Assembly: GCA_025997955.1 (NCBI GenBank)
Contig: BNVH01000002.1
Location: 1-64,000 of the forward strand
From: Synergistales bacterium
Lineage (GTDB): Bacteria > Synergistota > Synergistia > Synergistales > Aminobacteriaceae
Direction of reading: 5' to 3'
DNA length: 64,000 bases
The notes beneath the pieces are model-generated. The model was not told where the DNA came from and ran no database searches. It worked only from the letters and a program-made list of their open reading frames with translations. Positions 7,182-15,153 of the stretch are shown here, one piece after another. Within the stretch, counting starts at the first letter, position 1. Every line of letters begins with the position of its first letter. The position numbers and the translations under genes are program-made.

Positions 7182-8195
7182 CTACCGCGCGCTGAGTTGA
7201 TTCAGCTCTTCGATAGAAAGGCCAGCCACTTCGGAAATCAAATCCCGCGGCATATTGCGAGCGAGCATAGAACGCGCTACTTCGAGCGCTTTTTCGTAAG
7301 CACCTTCGATTTTGCCTTCAAGTTTACCTTCGATTTTGCCTTCAAGTTTACCTTCGATTTTGCCTTCAAGTTTACCTTCGATTTTGCCTTCAAGTTTACC
7401 TTCATCCCTTATCCACTTACGAGCCTTTTTCTCTAAAACCCTCTTCACTATAGGCGTTGTTACAGTCATGTCTTTACCTCCTTCTTCACACGAAATTTCA
7501 AATTCTTCCTCAAACTTTTTTAAGAAACGCTCAAGGCTGAAGTTCGCTAAGCCTTCGATAAAGAATCCCACTTTCATCCTAACGTCCAACGGAAACCCAT
7601 AAACTTTGAGTAACCTTATCATCTCTTTAGCCTGCTCGAAACGTCTTGCCTCGCTTCTGCCTGCCTTGGCTATTCTCACGGCGGCAAGAGTGGATATAGC
7701 CAGGGGATTGTGCTTCATATTCAAAAGCTCTTCTTCGTTCAGTCTATCTATAAAAACCGTCCGGTATTTATAGACGCTTTCAGATTCTAAAAACCTTGTT
7801 TCGTAGCCTATTTCCTCGGCGTTTCCCTTGGGCGTCGTACGTATGGCTAAGGCCACGAAAGGACGGGATAGACGCAACGCTATAAGGCAAGAATACTTAT
7901 ACATACGCACATTAAAGGACTCTCCTCTAATCTTAGCCTGTATTTCAACGTGAAGCAGGAGACATTTTATCTCTCCTGTTTTAAGATGAATATCGACGAG
8001 CAAGTCAACTATCTTCTGTCCTTTGCGAGAGCCGGGGATACGAAGCTCTTTATTTAAGAAGACCGGTTTTTTTGTCGTGTCCGTAAGTTTGTAAAGCTCA
8101 GGATAAAATGCCTCCAAAGCGGAATAGAGAAAAGACTCGAGAAGCTCTTTCCATAACAGATCTATTCTAACCGCTGGTTCTCTTTTCTTATGCAT
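7182..8195 (-). CDS. Rpn-family PD-(D/E)XK nuclease with EGK repeat tail
   Basis: The 337-residue protein has the nuclease core in residues about 45-105: GQKIVDLLVDIHLKTGE followed by LLLHVEIQAK supplies the D...ExQ (PD-(D/E)XK) signature missing from the shortened copy at 714-1235. Residues about 268-302 are made of eight-residue EGKLEGKI repeats from a 24-bp DNA repeat. The tail (ARSMLARNMPRDLISEVAGLS) matches the helical tail of Rpn proteins. Rpn nucleases are DNA endonucleases that promote recombination and are often mobile or multi-copy. A good promoter (TTGCGG-16-TATAAT) ends only eight bases before the ATG, so the message may be leaderless, or the true start may lie slightly downstream. 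It is convergent with fic-hycI. Confidence 0.85.
   Translation of the reverse strand: MHKKREPAVRIDLLWKELLESFLYSALEAFYPELYKLTDTTKKPVFLNKELRIPGSRKGQKIVDLLVDIHLKTGEIKCLLLHVEIQAKIRGESFNVRMYKYSCLIALRLSRPFVALAIRTTPKGNAEEIGYETRFLESESVYKYRTVFIDRLNEEELLNMKHNPLAISTLAAVRIAKAGRSEARRFEQAKEMIRLLKVYGFPLDVRMKVGFFIEGLANFSLERFLKKFEEEFEISCEEGGKDMTVTTPIVKRVLEKKARKWIRDEGKLEGKIEGKLEGKIEGKLEGKIEGKLEGKIEGAYEKALEVARSMLARNMPRDLISEVAGLSIEELNQLSAR
7303..7398. repeat. Four perfect 24-bp tandem repeats in the Rpn gene
   Basis: The unit CCTTCGATTTTGCCTTCAAG plus TTTA is repeated four times without change at 7303-7326, 7327-7350, 7351-7374 and 7375-7398. It is a multiple of three, so copy-number change would lengthen or shorten the EGKLEGKI linker without a frameshift. 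Confidence 0.92.
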
Positions 8196-8203
8196 GATAC
8201 AAT

Positions 8204-8231
8204 ATTATAGCATTTTGTGCGTTGACCGCAA
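8204..8231 (-). promoter_or_regulatory. Sigma-70-type promoter of the Rpn gene
   Basis: On the minus strand, TTGCGG (8231-8226), 16-base spacer, TATAAT (8209-8204). The ATG at 8195 is only eight bases past the -10, which would put the transcript start at or near the start codon. Confidence 0.55.
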
Positions 8232-8265
8232 CGGTGTCCTATGTGATGAACGGGGTTGAGTTTCC

Positions 8266-9129
8266 TTAATACCTCAGCCCATACGCCGGATAATACACCC
8301 GCTCGTCGTTTAGCCCTTCTTTTTGCTCGGCCAGAGCGGTTTTGCCGTCTTCGCCGAGGTTGAACGCCAAGGCCGACGTCAAGACATGCACCAAAAACAT
8401 CGGCCCCAAGAGACTGCTGCCGAAAGTCGGGGAAGTGTCGCCCGCGTGAAGCGATAGGTGGGTTGTTTTGCATATCGGAGCGGCGGGGCTGTCGGTCAGA
8501 GTTACGACGAACGCGCCCTTGGCGTATATTTTTTCGACGGCCTCCGTTACCTCTATAACGTAACTCGGCAGCTCGCAAACGACCAGCATGTCGGTGTCCT
8601 CTAATGCCCGCGTCTGCTCGGGAAGCGACATAGACCCGCGCCGCACCAAGACGGACTTCAAGCCCAACTCCGTGAATCGCGTATAAAACCACTCCGCGAC
8701 CAAGGCCGAAATTCCCCATCCCATGCAGTAAATCGTGGAAGCTCTTTTCGCGGCGTCGCAAAATATCGGTATGGCGTCGGAGGGCAGTTTTTTGAACGTT
8801 TCTTCTATATTGGCCTGTTCCAAGCGGCAAAGATGCCCTGGTATATCCGAGCGCTGCGCGAGCTCCGCTATGAATGAAGGGTTCACTTGTTCCATAAGAG
8901 TCTGCTTAAGAACGTCTTTGAGGTCAGAATATCCGGCAAACCCAAGCATCCTGGCAACCCGCACCAATTGAGCTTTAGAGACCGACAGACGCGCGGCCGT
9001 TTCGCTTATAGAGTGAAAGGCTACCGTTGTTGAATTTGTCAAAATATACTCAGCCACTCTGCGGGTCTTGGTCGGAAAGTCATCGATTTTTTTTCTAATC
9101 AAGTCTTGAAGCTCCGGCGCGTTCATCAT
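8266..9129 (-). CDS. MurR/RpiR-family transcriptional regulator
   Basis: The first 75-80 residues form the RpiR-type helix-turn-helix (VAEYILTNSTTVAFHSISETAA, LSVSKAQLVRVARMLGF). Residues about 125-255 form a SIS domain that binds phosphosugars (STIYCMGWGISALVAEWF, LVVCELPSYVIEVTEA, FVVTLTDSPAAPI). Such proteins sense a sugar phosphate and control sugar or amino-sugar catabolic genes. No obvious sugar operon is adjacent; it is the last gene of a minus-strand run after a thioesterase and a CbpA-like co-chaperone (18-base gap), so its targets are probably elsewhere. Start ATG 9129 follows GGTAGGGAG; another ATG is the next codon. Confidence 0.85.
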   Translation of the reverse strand: MMNAPELQDLIRKKIDDFPTKTRRVAEYILTNSTTVAFHSISETAARLSVSKAQLVRVARMLGFAGYSDLKDVLKQTLMEQVNPSFIAELAQRSDIPGHLCRLEQANIEETFKKLPSDAIPIFCDAAKRASTIYCMGWGISALVAEWFYTRFTELGLKSVLVRRGSMSLPEQTRALEDTDMLVVCELPSYVIEVTEAVEKIYAKGAFVVTLTDSPAAPICKTTHLSLHAGDTSPTFGSSLLGPMFLVHVLTSALAFNLGEDGKTALAEQKEGLNDERVYYPAYGLRY

Positions 9130-9147
9130 GTTCACTCCCTACCTCAC

Positions 9148-10020
9148 TCAATTCAACTCCGCCAACTGCTCCCAAAGTTTCTTTTGCTGTTCCGTAATAC
9201 TTTTGGGTATGGCTATTTCGACTTTGACAAACATATCGCCGCTTTCGCCCTCCGAGCGCTTAGGCAGCCCCTTCCCCTTGAGCCGCAGTTTTTGGCCGTT
9301 TTGTACCAGAGGCGGAAGTTTCATATCGACCTCTCCCTCCAAAGTCTCGACTGAGACGGTTCCTCCCAAAACGGCTATGTGCGGCGCTATCTTCACGCTC
9401 CGGCTGAGGTTGTATCCGTCAACCTCAAACATGGGGTGCGGCGCGATGTGCAAAGTCACATAGAGATCCCCGCCACTCGGGGCTTTGCCGGGAAGTCTAA
9501 TGCGAGATTTGTCCGACACGCCCCTCGGCAGCTTGACGTTGATTTTGGTGGGTTCTGACTGCCCATGCGTCGTAAGCAAAAAGGTATGAGTCCCGCCCCG
9601 CATTGCCTCTTCTAACGAGATTTCGAGTTCAACCTCGCTGCTGCGGTGAGCCTGGCGAGCCCCGCCAAAGCCTCCGCTATCGCCGCCGCTGAATCCTCCA
9701 CCGAAAATCGTTTTGAAGAAGTCGCTGAAATTTCCAAAATCTCCGCCCAAATCTACATTTTCGCGCTGCCAACCAGGAGGCGGCGTGAAGTTTTGTCCCT
9801 GTTGCCAATTTGCGCCAAGGGTGTCGTATTTTTCCCGTTTTTCAGGGTCTTTCAGTACCTCATACGCCTCGTTGATTTCTTTGTAGCGACGTTCGGCGTC
9901 TTTTTCTTTAGATACGTCGGGGTGGTATTTCTTGGCTAATTTGCGATACGCTTTCTGTATCTCGTTTTTGGAAGCGGTTTTCTCAACGCCCAAAATCTTG
10001 TAGTAATCTTTGTATTCCAT
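9148..10020 (-). CDS. CbpA-like J-domain co-chaperone (DnaJ without zinc finger)
   Basis: Residues 1-70 are a J domain with the HPD tripeptide (KKYHPDVSKEKDAERRYKEI), which stimulates DnaK ATPase. A Gly/Phe-rich linker (about 70-125, GGGFSGGDSGGFGG) and the two beta-sandwich substrate-binding domains follow (SLEEAMRGGTHTFLL, LRLKGKGLPKR). The four CxxCxGxG zinc repeats of DnaJ are absent, so it is of the CbpA / type II class. 290 residues is normal. It starts directly after the stop codon of the thioesterase gene, so the two are probably co-transcribed; dnaK and grpE are not in the window. Confidence 0.9.
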   Translation of the reverse strand: MEYKDYYKILGVEKTASKNEIQKAYRKLAKKYHPDVSKEKDAERRYKEINEAYEVLKDPEKREKYDTLGANWQQGQNFTPPPGWQRENVDLGGDFGNFSDFFKTIFGGGFSGGDSGGFGGARQAHRSSEVELEISLEEAMRGGTHTFLLTTHGQSEPTKINVKLPRGVSDKSRIRLPGKAPSGGDLYVTLHIAPHPMFEVDGYNLSRSVKIAPHIAVLGGTVSVETLEGEVDMKLPPLVQNGQKLRLKGKGLPKRSEGESGDMFVKVEIAIPKSITEQQKKLWEQLAELN

Positions 10021-10455
10021 TTAATTGACCCAACCCATCATCCAGTCCGCAAGAGTGTTGCCCCTGCGCAGAAGTTTCCCGCTCTTATCCACAAAAGCGT
10101 GCCGCGTCCAGCCCTCAGCCGCCAATTTCCCGCTACTCTCCCGCTTGATCTTATTTACGAATGTAACGCTGACGTTGTTTATATCCTTTATTGCGGTAGC
10201 TATATCTATGATATCGTCATAGAACAGCGACGACTTATAACGACAGTTGGCCTCAACCACCGGCAAAAAGATACCCTCTTTTTCCCAGTCGCCATAAGCC
10301 TTGCCGCGGGCACGGCATAATTCCGTGCGCCCCATCTCGAACCAGTCCAAATATCGTCCGTAATAGGCCACTCCCATCTGGTCAGTCTCTCCGTACCGCA
10401 CCCTCGTTTTGTATGTAAAAATACCAGACGTATCAATCTTTTTTATCAAGTCCAT
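10021..10455 (-). CDS. YbgC/4-hydroxybenzoyl-CoA-type acyl-CoA thioesterase
   Basis: A 144-residue single hot-dog domain. The family signature TRVRYGETDQMGVAYYGRYLDWFEMGRTEL is present, here with E-T-D-Q-M-G-V-A-Y-Y (catalytic Asp in TDQMG). These enzymes hydrolyse short or medium acyl-CoA in the cytoplasm; several are linked to phospholipid synthesis or envelope complexes (YbgC with Tol-Pal), but no tol genes are seen here. It is first in a tight minus-strand run with cbpA-like and rpiR-like genes, downstream of a clear terminator at 10488-10513. Confidence 0.87.
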   Translation of the reverse strand: MDLIKKIDTSGIFTYKTRVRYGETDQMGVAYYGRYLDWFEMGRTELCRARGKAYGDWEKEGIFLPVVEANCRYKSSLFYDDIIDIATAIKDINNVSVTFVNKIKRESSGKLAAEGWTRHAFVDKSGKLLRRGNTLADWMMGWVN

Positions 10456-10487
10456 TAAAATTCACTCCCGCGTTTCGTTTAAAAAAC

Positions 10488-10513
10488 CGGAGCTCCCGAA
10501 AGAGAGAGCTCCG
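10488..10513 (-). terminator. Rho-independent terminator after the OB-fold gene
   Basis: On the minus strand, CGGAGCTC / GAGCTCCG (8-bp perfect stem, 10-base loop) followed by GTTTTTT. It lies nine bases past the end of the OB-fold gene and separates it from the thioesterase gene. Confidence 0.85.
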
Positions 10514-10521
10514 CGTATCAC

Positions 10522-10809
10522 TTAAGCCGTGACCTTCTCAATCTCTTGCGCGTAAATATAAATATCACCGCTGCCTTTTGAAGATTGGAGAGAACCGCTT
10601 ACTTTCAGAGGCGTACCCTCCGGCAGAGTTTTTATTTGTTCTCGTATTTCGGGAAGAAAGGCTCTGGAAACCAAAAAATCTCTACGGGTGGTTCCGTCAT
10701 ACCACTTTGTTTCTTGTTTGACGGAGAAAAGAAAGTACTTGTCGTCGTTTTTCTCGCTTCTGATGTGGTGCAGTAATCCGGATACCGTAACGTTGTTATG
10801 TATCTGCAT
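10522..10809 (-). CDS. Small OB-fold (SSB-like) protein
   Basis: 95 residues from the ATG at 10809, preceded by GGGTGAGTGG; the frame is open to 10878 but without a ribosome site. The pattern MQIHNNVTVSGLLHHIRSEK, KYFLFSVKQET, PLKVSGSLQSS and IYIYAQEIEKV alternates as in a five-strand OB barrel like those of SSB, PriB and related proteins, but the SSB acidic tail is absent. It may bind single-stranded DNA or act as a small adaptor; this is fold-level inference only. It is the last gene of the minus-strand run headed by the OmpA-like and dynamin-like genes, about 95 bases after the coiled-coil membrane protein. Confidence 0.6.
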   Translation of the reverse strand: MQIHNNVTVSGLLHHIRSEKNDDKYFLFSVKQETKWYDGTTRRDFLVSRAFLPEIREQIKTLPEGTPLKVSGSLQSSKGSGDIYIYAQEIEKVTA

Positions 10810-10903
10810 AATTCCACTCACCCAACCTTTCTTGTTAGAAATCGCTATGAGCGTACTAATTGGCAATATACTTGACAATATACTATCACATTGAGGCCTT
10901 TAT

Positions 10904-11482
10904 TTACATTACCCGAACCGTAAGCGCGACAATCAAAAGAAACGCTAGGATGACACCTGAAATCAACGCTATTTTTTCTAATTTTAAAAGCCGTCTTTCG
11001 ACCTCGCTCAAAGCGCCTTCGGTAAGTTTTTGCAATCGCTCGCCGTGATTGATGTTTTTTTCCGACGCGTCACACACCGCTTGCGATATTAAAAAAGGCA
11101 AGCTCGATTTTATGTCTTTCACAAGGTCGGAAATCTCAGATGAGAACTCGCTCAGTTCTCTGGTCTGCGCTACCCCCTCGGCTTTCAGTATACCTTCCCA
11201 AGCCCTGATATCTTCGCTTAAAGCTCGCAAAAGCTGTTGCAGGTCTTCCGATATTTCTGTTTTACGCGATATTTCAGATGTCTCGGGCCGGACAGCGGGA
11301 GAGCTCAATGGCTCAGTAACCGTGCAAGATTTAGCCGCGACTGAGATTTTAAGCTCTATAGCCTCGTGAATCGTTTTTTTAATGTCTTCTTTTAGCGGCT
11401 CAAGAATAGCGGCGGCCAACTCCGTAACAATTCGCGCCGTCGCGTGGTCTAATGGGCGCGAGGTTGTCTCATTATTGTCCAT
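10904..11482 (-). CDS. Coiled-coil protein with C-terminal membrane anchor, downstream of the dynamin-like GTPase
   Basis: 192 residues with no family I recognise. Residues 1 to about 165 are predicted mostly helical and charged (EPLKEDIKKTIHEAIELK, ISRKTEISEDLQQLLRALSEDI, RLQKLTEGALSEVERRLLKLEK). Residues about 170-190 are a strong hydrophobic segment (ALISGVILAFLLIVALTV) ending almost at the C-terminus, so it is probably a tail-anchored inner-membrane protein facing the cytoplasm. It begins six bases after the stop of the PAS-dynamin GTPase gene, which argues for translational coupling and a shared role, for example as a membrane partner of the GTPase. Confidence 0.7.
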   Translation of the reverse strand: MDNNETTSRPLDHATARIVTELAAAILEPLKEDIKKTIHEAIELKISVAAKSCTVTEPLSSPAVRPETSEISRKTEISEDLQQLLRALSEDIRAWEGILKAEGVAQTRELSEFSSEISDLVKDIKSSLPFLISQAVCDASEKNINHGERLQKLTEGALSEVERRLLKLEKIALISGVILAFLLIVALTVRVM

Positions 11483-11488
11483 AAGCGT

Positions 11489-14400
11489 TTAAAGGCTCCT
11501 TTTACGTCTTGCGCCCGAGAGCGCCAATCTCATTCGAGACTCGGAAAACGGAAAGTCAAAACTGTGTCTGCTCGCCTGCCATTTTTTTACAAAAAAGTCG
11601 TCCTCGTTTTCTGGGATACCCCTCCCCCACAGCATGAAATCAGTATAGCGCGTATCGTAATTTTCGTATACGAACCATTCGGGGCGAGACTTATAGTCTC
11701 TGCGAAGCGCAAACATGTCCAAACGGTCGGATACGTCCGTTAGGAGATCTGCGAGGCGGCTGTTGAAAAGAGCTCCTTGACCGGAGGCCGCCACCCAGCC
11801 AAAGGCATTTGGCAAGGCTTGCGCGTATGGCGCTCGAGCAAGGTCTGATAGACCTGAATCTATACGGGCTACATCTAAGTGAATCACAGGAAGCCACTCG
11901 GCAAACAAGTCGTTCCAGTCTACAGCGTCATAGCATAGGGCGTCTCCCGGCGCCACTAACACCTCAATCTCTCTAAGAAGCGTATCGGGCGCCGCGACTT
12001 GAACATGAGGCAGAGCGGGAGGAGTTGAGCCGCAAAAAATCCAATCTCTCTCGTTTTGGGTATCTCGCAATGAATCAAAAAAAGCCGCATCGTGCGCTAA
12101 TCTTGATAAAAGCCTCAAAGAATCGTGCCGTCTTAGCCCCAGCAGAAGAACGCGCTTATTTCTTTTCAGATAATCAAGCGACAAAAATCGCGACTGAATT
12201 TCCTGTTCTCTGAATACGTTCAGGATTGGCGCCGCAAGCCCTAAGTTTTCTATTTCTTCATGAACGTCATTTAAAGTATGCCCAAGGTCTATCTCCGAAC
12301 CAAGAAGAGCGCGGACCGATAGGTTTCCTAAATCCTGCGGCGCGTTGTTTTTTATCTCTTGTTCCGCCCTTTGCGCCTCAGCAAGGGTTTGTTTTAGAGA
12401 GTCTTTTCTTTGGTTTTCGAGCGCTCTGGCAGCGGCGGCTATGTCAGACGAGGCTGCCTCTTCCCTTGAAAGCTCCTCATAAAGCGGCTCACAAAAATTT
12501 TCTCTCATGTTTTTTTCCCACCACGAAAGATGGCTGTTCAAAATGCGAAGGCGCTCCGCGAGGATTTCGCGCGCGCTCGTCAAGAGGCTGCCGCGGTCGA
12601 CATCCTGCCTAAAAAACATCTGATACTGCGGCCAAAAATGGACGCTTTCAAACCATCCTCTGACCTGCCGCTCTTGCGCCATGTGCTGAACATAACGATG
12701 AAACGGAGCTATAGTCTTCGCTTCGGACGAATTTGAAGTCTGTTGCAACTCAGATAAACACAGCAACTCTCCCGGCGTTATAGAATGCTCTGACAAAATA
12801 TCACGGCACGAACGGACAGCTCTGTCCATGCGTTCGGTCATTCGCGCCGCGAGATTGAACAGCTCGGCGCTCCATCGCTCATAACGGTCTTTGACACCCT
12901 TTACCGTGTTGGCAATCGCAAGATCTTTTGCTAAATTTTCCATGTGAGTATCCATATCCAAGATCTCACGCCATTCGTTGCGCACAGCGCAGACCTCCGC
13001 GTTGACCCAACGGGAGGCGTCGCGTAATTCATCAAGACGATTAGAACGATTAAGCCCTTCGTCATATCCGTGTTCTTTTGTGTTTTCTCGGTCCGGGCCA
13101 AGAATGGCCGTTTTAACGTCTGAAATCACGCGCGACAGGATAACGCCCGCGCGTCTCGCCCGAACAGCGGATTTGCGTTGGCTTAAATTCTCTTTCAGGT
13201 CTTCTAACTGTTTTATAAGCAAACCGAAATTAGACGCGCTCCACTCAGGGGAGTTTCTGTCGTAAAAATGTGTCAGCGCGAGCTTTGAGGAGATTGGAAT
13301 CACTATGGGTTCTTCTGAGATATTTCCCTTTATTCCGGCTATATCCTCGAAAATTTCCTTAATATAGACAGATAGCTTTTGAGTACGCGAGAACACCACG
13401 CGCCCGCCCTCCATATCGTCGCGCTCAAGGTCTATTTGAGAAAGCAAAAAGACAACCCTCTGGTTTTGTTCCGTTACGGAGTTCAAAACCTCAATATCGG
13501 CCGTTTTCATACGATTGCGGATAGATGTCACGTAAAGCGCTATATCAAGGGTCGGCAAAATCTGCCGCAGCACTAATTCAGAATGTTCCGGAAAATCAAG
13601 GGCGTCGAGTCCGGGAGTATCGACAAGACTCAGCCCCTCTGGCAGGGCCGCTCCGGGGCTTGACCACTCCAAAAGGGCTATATTTTTTTCGTTTGCTGGG
13701 TTCAACCTTTCAGATGATAGGCTCTCCATCCAAGACGGCGTAAGCTCGGAGCCAACGCGGTTATATTGCGTTCCGTCTTTCATCACTACGGTGATTTTTC
13801 GCTCAGAACCCTTGCGGCAGCGTATGGCTAGATTAGTGGTTGCTCTCGTTTCCTCCGGCAATAGCTGTTCGCCCATAAGTGCGTTTATCAGCGTCGATTT
13901 TCCGCTGCTGGTGATGCCTATTACTCCGACCTCCAAATCCGCGTTATCGGCATAGCTAATGAAAGACTCTATTTGTTTTACGCGCGTTGGGAAAAGTTCC
14001 TCTACCGAGGACATGGCTTTCAGCGCGCTATTCATAGCCGCGACGACTATAGTTGATAAATTTTCGCATCCATTTAGGACTTGCGAAGAGTCCAAATATG
14101 AGATAGATACGGCTTCTGATTCGGGTTCGATTTCATAACGCTCCATGCGCCTGCCAAGGAGCATTCGGATACGCGCGTTTTCGTCGCTGAGCTCCACAGC
14201 CTCGGTTATATCGGATATGACGCCGATATATTCATTTTCTGATACCGGATAGACTTGAGCGCGTATGAAATGTTGCCTTCCATAAGCGTCTAAGCTAAAA
14301 CGTTCGTTATTAGTCTCATTGCGGTTAGCTGCCCAACCGGCGATGTCAGGGTTGAGCGCGAGCGCGTTTGCGAATGCCGCGTTATAAAGCGTCAGTCTGC

Positions 14401-15139
14401 CATACTCGTCACAATAAAAGAGCATATCGGAAGTGGCGTCTAGCATTTTTTTAAGAAGACGCCCGTTTTGCGACAGCGCCTCTATGCGCAAAGCGGCTTC
14501 TTCGTGTTTTGCGCTGTCGGCGGCAAAGCGGCTCGATTTTTCCTCAGCGGCGCGAAGGGAATCTTCAAGCCGCGCCAAAAGCTCCGTGTTTTCCGCGTTT
14601 TTTTCCGCGTTTTTTGCGCTAAGAGACGTTATTTTGTTAGATAACGATTCCATTTGTTCTTCTAAGAAAGCGGATTTTTTCTTTGCGTCGCTCAGGCTTT
14701 CAAGCATATCGGCTATTCGCGATTCTCTTTCTTCTTCTCTGTTCTTGTCTTGGCTTATGTCGGTTTCCACGCCGACAAGCCTACTGAAAGAGCATGAGGC
14801 GCTCAAGCGAAACCAACGATAAAGCCCGTCCCCACAGTAGAGTCGTCGCTCTAAAGAGATAAATTTCCTCACCCTTTTAAAAGACGAGGCGTTTACGTTT
14901 AGAAAGTCCAAAAATTCCAAACTTTTGGCATAATCGTCCGGATGATACAGTTCGAGCCATTGTTCGACCGTATGGGGCATAGTTTCATCGCTCAGACAAA
15001 AGGCGCGCAAAAGAGAATCGGAGCAGTAGATTTGCCCGGTTTTGAAATCTATTTCCATAACACTATCAGGCGTATCCCGCGAAAAGACGCGCCTGAAATT
15101 TGAAATATCGTCTTGTGTGGCTGTTGTATTGCTTTCCAT
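11489..15139 (-). CDS. PAS-PAS-dynamin-like GTPase, multidomain
   Basis: 1216 residues. Order: PAS-like domain about 20-130 (TPDSVMEIDFKTGQIYCSD, WFRLSASCSFSRLVGVETDI); coiled coil about 133-225; second PAS-like domain about 228-325 (MLDATSDMLFYCDEYGRL, EYIGVISDITEAV); dynamin-type G domain about 395-640 with P-loop GITSSGKST (Lys414), switch threonine in ATTNL, G3 DTPG (Asp507) and a G4-like SQIDL; then a long helical region. The final roughly 300 residues contain a globular stretch (KRVLLLGLRRHDSLRLL, EIEVLVAPGD, WLPVIHLDVARID) that could be a degenerate second G domain. Bacterial dynamin-like proteins remodel or protect membranes. PAS domains in front would let a signal control this. It sits 14 bases after an exported OmpA-like gene and 6 bases before a membrane coiled-coil gene. 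Confidence 0.82.
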   Translation of the reverse strand: MESNTTATQDDISNFRRVFSRDTPDSVMEIDFKTGQIYCSDSLLRAFCLSDETMPHTVEQWLELYHPDDYAKSLEFLDFLNVNASSFKRVRKFISLERRLYCGDGLYRWFRLSASCSFSRLVGVETDISQDKNREEERESRIADMLESLSDAKKKSAFLEEQMESLSNKITSLSAKNAEKNAENTELLARLEDSLRAAEEKSSRFAADSAKHEEAALRIEALSQNGRLLKKMLDATSDMLFYCDEYGRLTLYNAAFANALALNPDIAGWAANRNETNNERFSLDAYGRQHFIRAQVYPVSENEYIGVISDITEAVELSDENARIRMLLGRRMERYEIEPESEAVSISYLDSSQVLNGCENLSTIVVAAMNSALKAMSSVEELFPTRVKQIESFISYADNADLEVGVIGITSSGKSTLINALMGEQLLPEETRATTNLAIRCRKGSERKITVVMKDGTQYNRVGSELTPSWMESLSSERLNPANEKNIALLEWSSPGAALPEGLSLVDTPGLDALDFPEHSELVLRQILPTLDIALYVTSIRNRMKTADIEVLNSVTEQNQRVVFLLSQIDLERDDMEGGRVVFSRTQKLSVYIKEIFEDIAGIKGNISEEPIVIPISSKLALTHFYDRNSPEWSASNFGLLIKQLEDLKENLSQRKSAVRARRAGVILSRVISDVKTAILGPDRENTKEHGYDEGLNRSNRLDELRDASRWVNAEVCAVRNEWREILDMDTHMENLAKDLAIANTVKGVKDRYERWSAELFNLAARMTERMDRAVRSCRDILSEHSITPGELLCLSELQQTSNSSEAKTIAPFHRYVQHMAQERQVRGWFESVHFWPQYQMFFRQDVDRGSLLTSAREILAERLRILNSHLSWWEKNMRENFCEPLYEELSREEAASSDIAAAARALENQRKDSLKQTLAEAQRAEQEIKNNAPQDLGNLSVRALLGSEIDLGHTLNDVHEEIENLGLAAPILNVFREQEIQSRFLSLDYLKRNKRVLLLGLRRHDSLRLLSRLAHDAAFFDSLRDTQNERDWIFCGSTPPALPHVQVAAPDTLLREIEVLVAPGDALCYDAVDWNDLFAEWLPVIHLDVARIDSGLSDLARAPYAQALPNAFGWVAASGQGALFNSRLADLLTDVSDRLDMFALRRDYKSRPEWFVYENYDTRYTDFMLWGRGIPENEDDFFVKKWQASRHSFDFPFSESRMRLALSGARRKRSL

Positions 15140-15153
15140 TGTGGGCGCGTTTA

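Noticed and set aside
7303..7398. Regular repeats considered as a CRISPR array
   Set aside because: The 24-bp units are contiguous with no spacers and lie inside a coding frame.
8162..8830. 222-residue minus-strand frame overlapping the RpiR regulator
   Set aside because: Arg-rich frame-shifted shadow of the regulator gene, with no domain.
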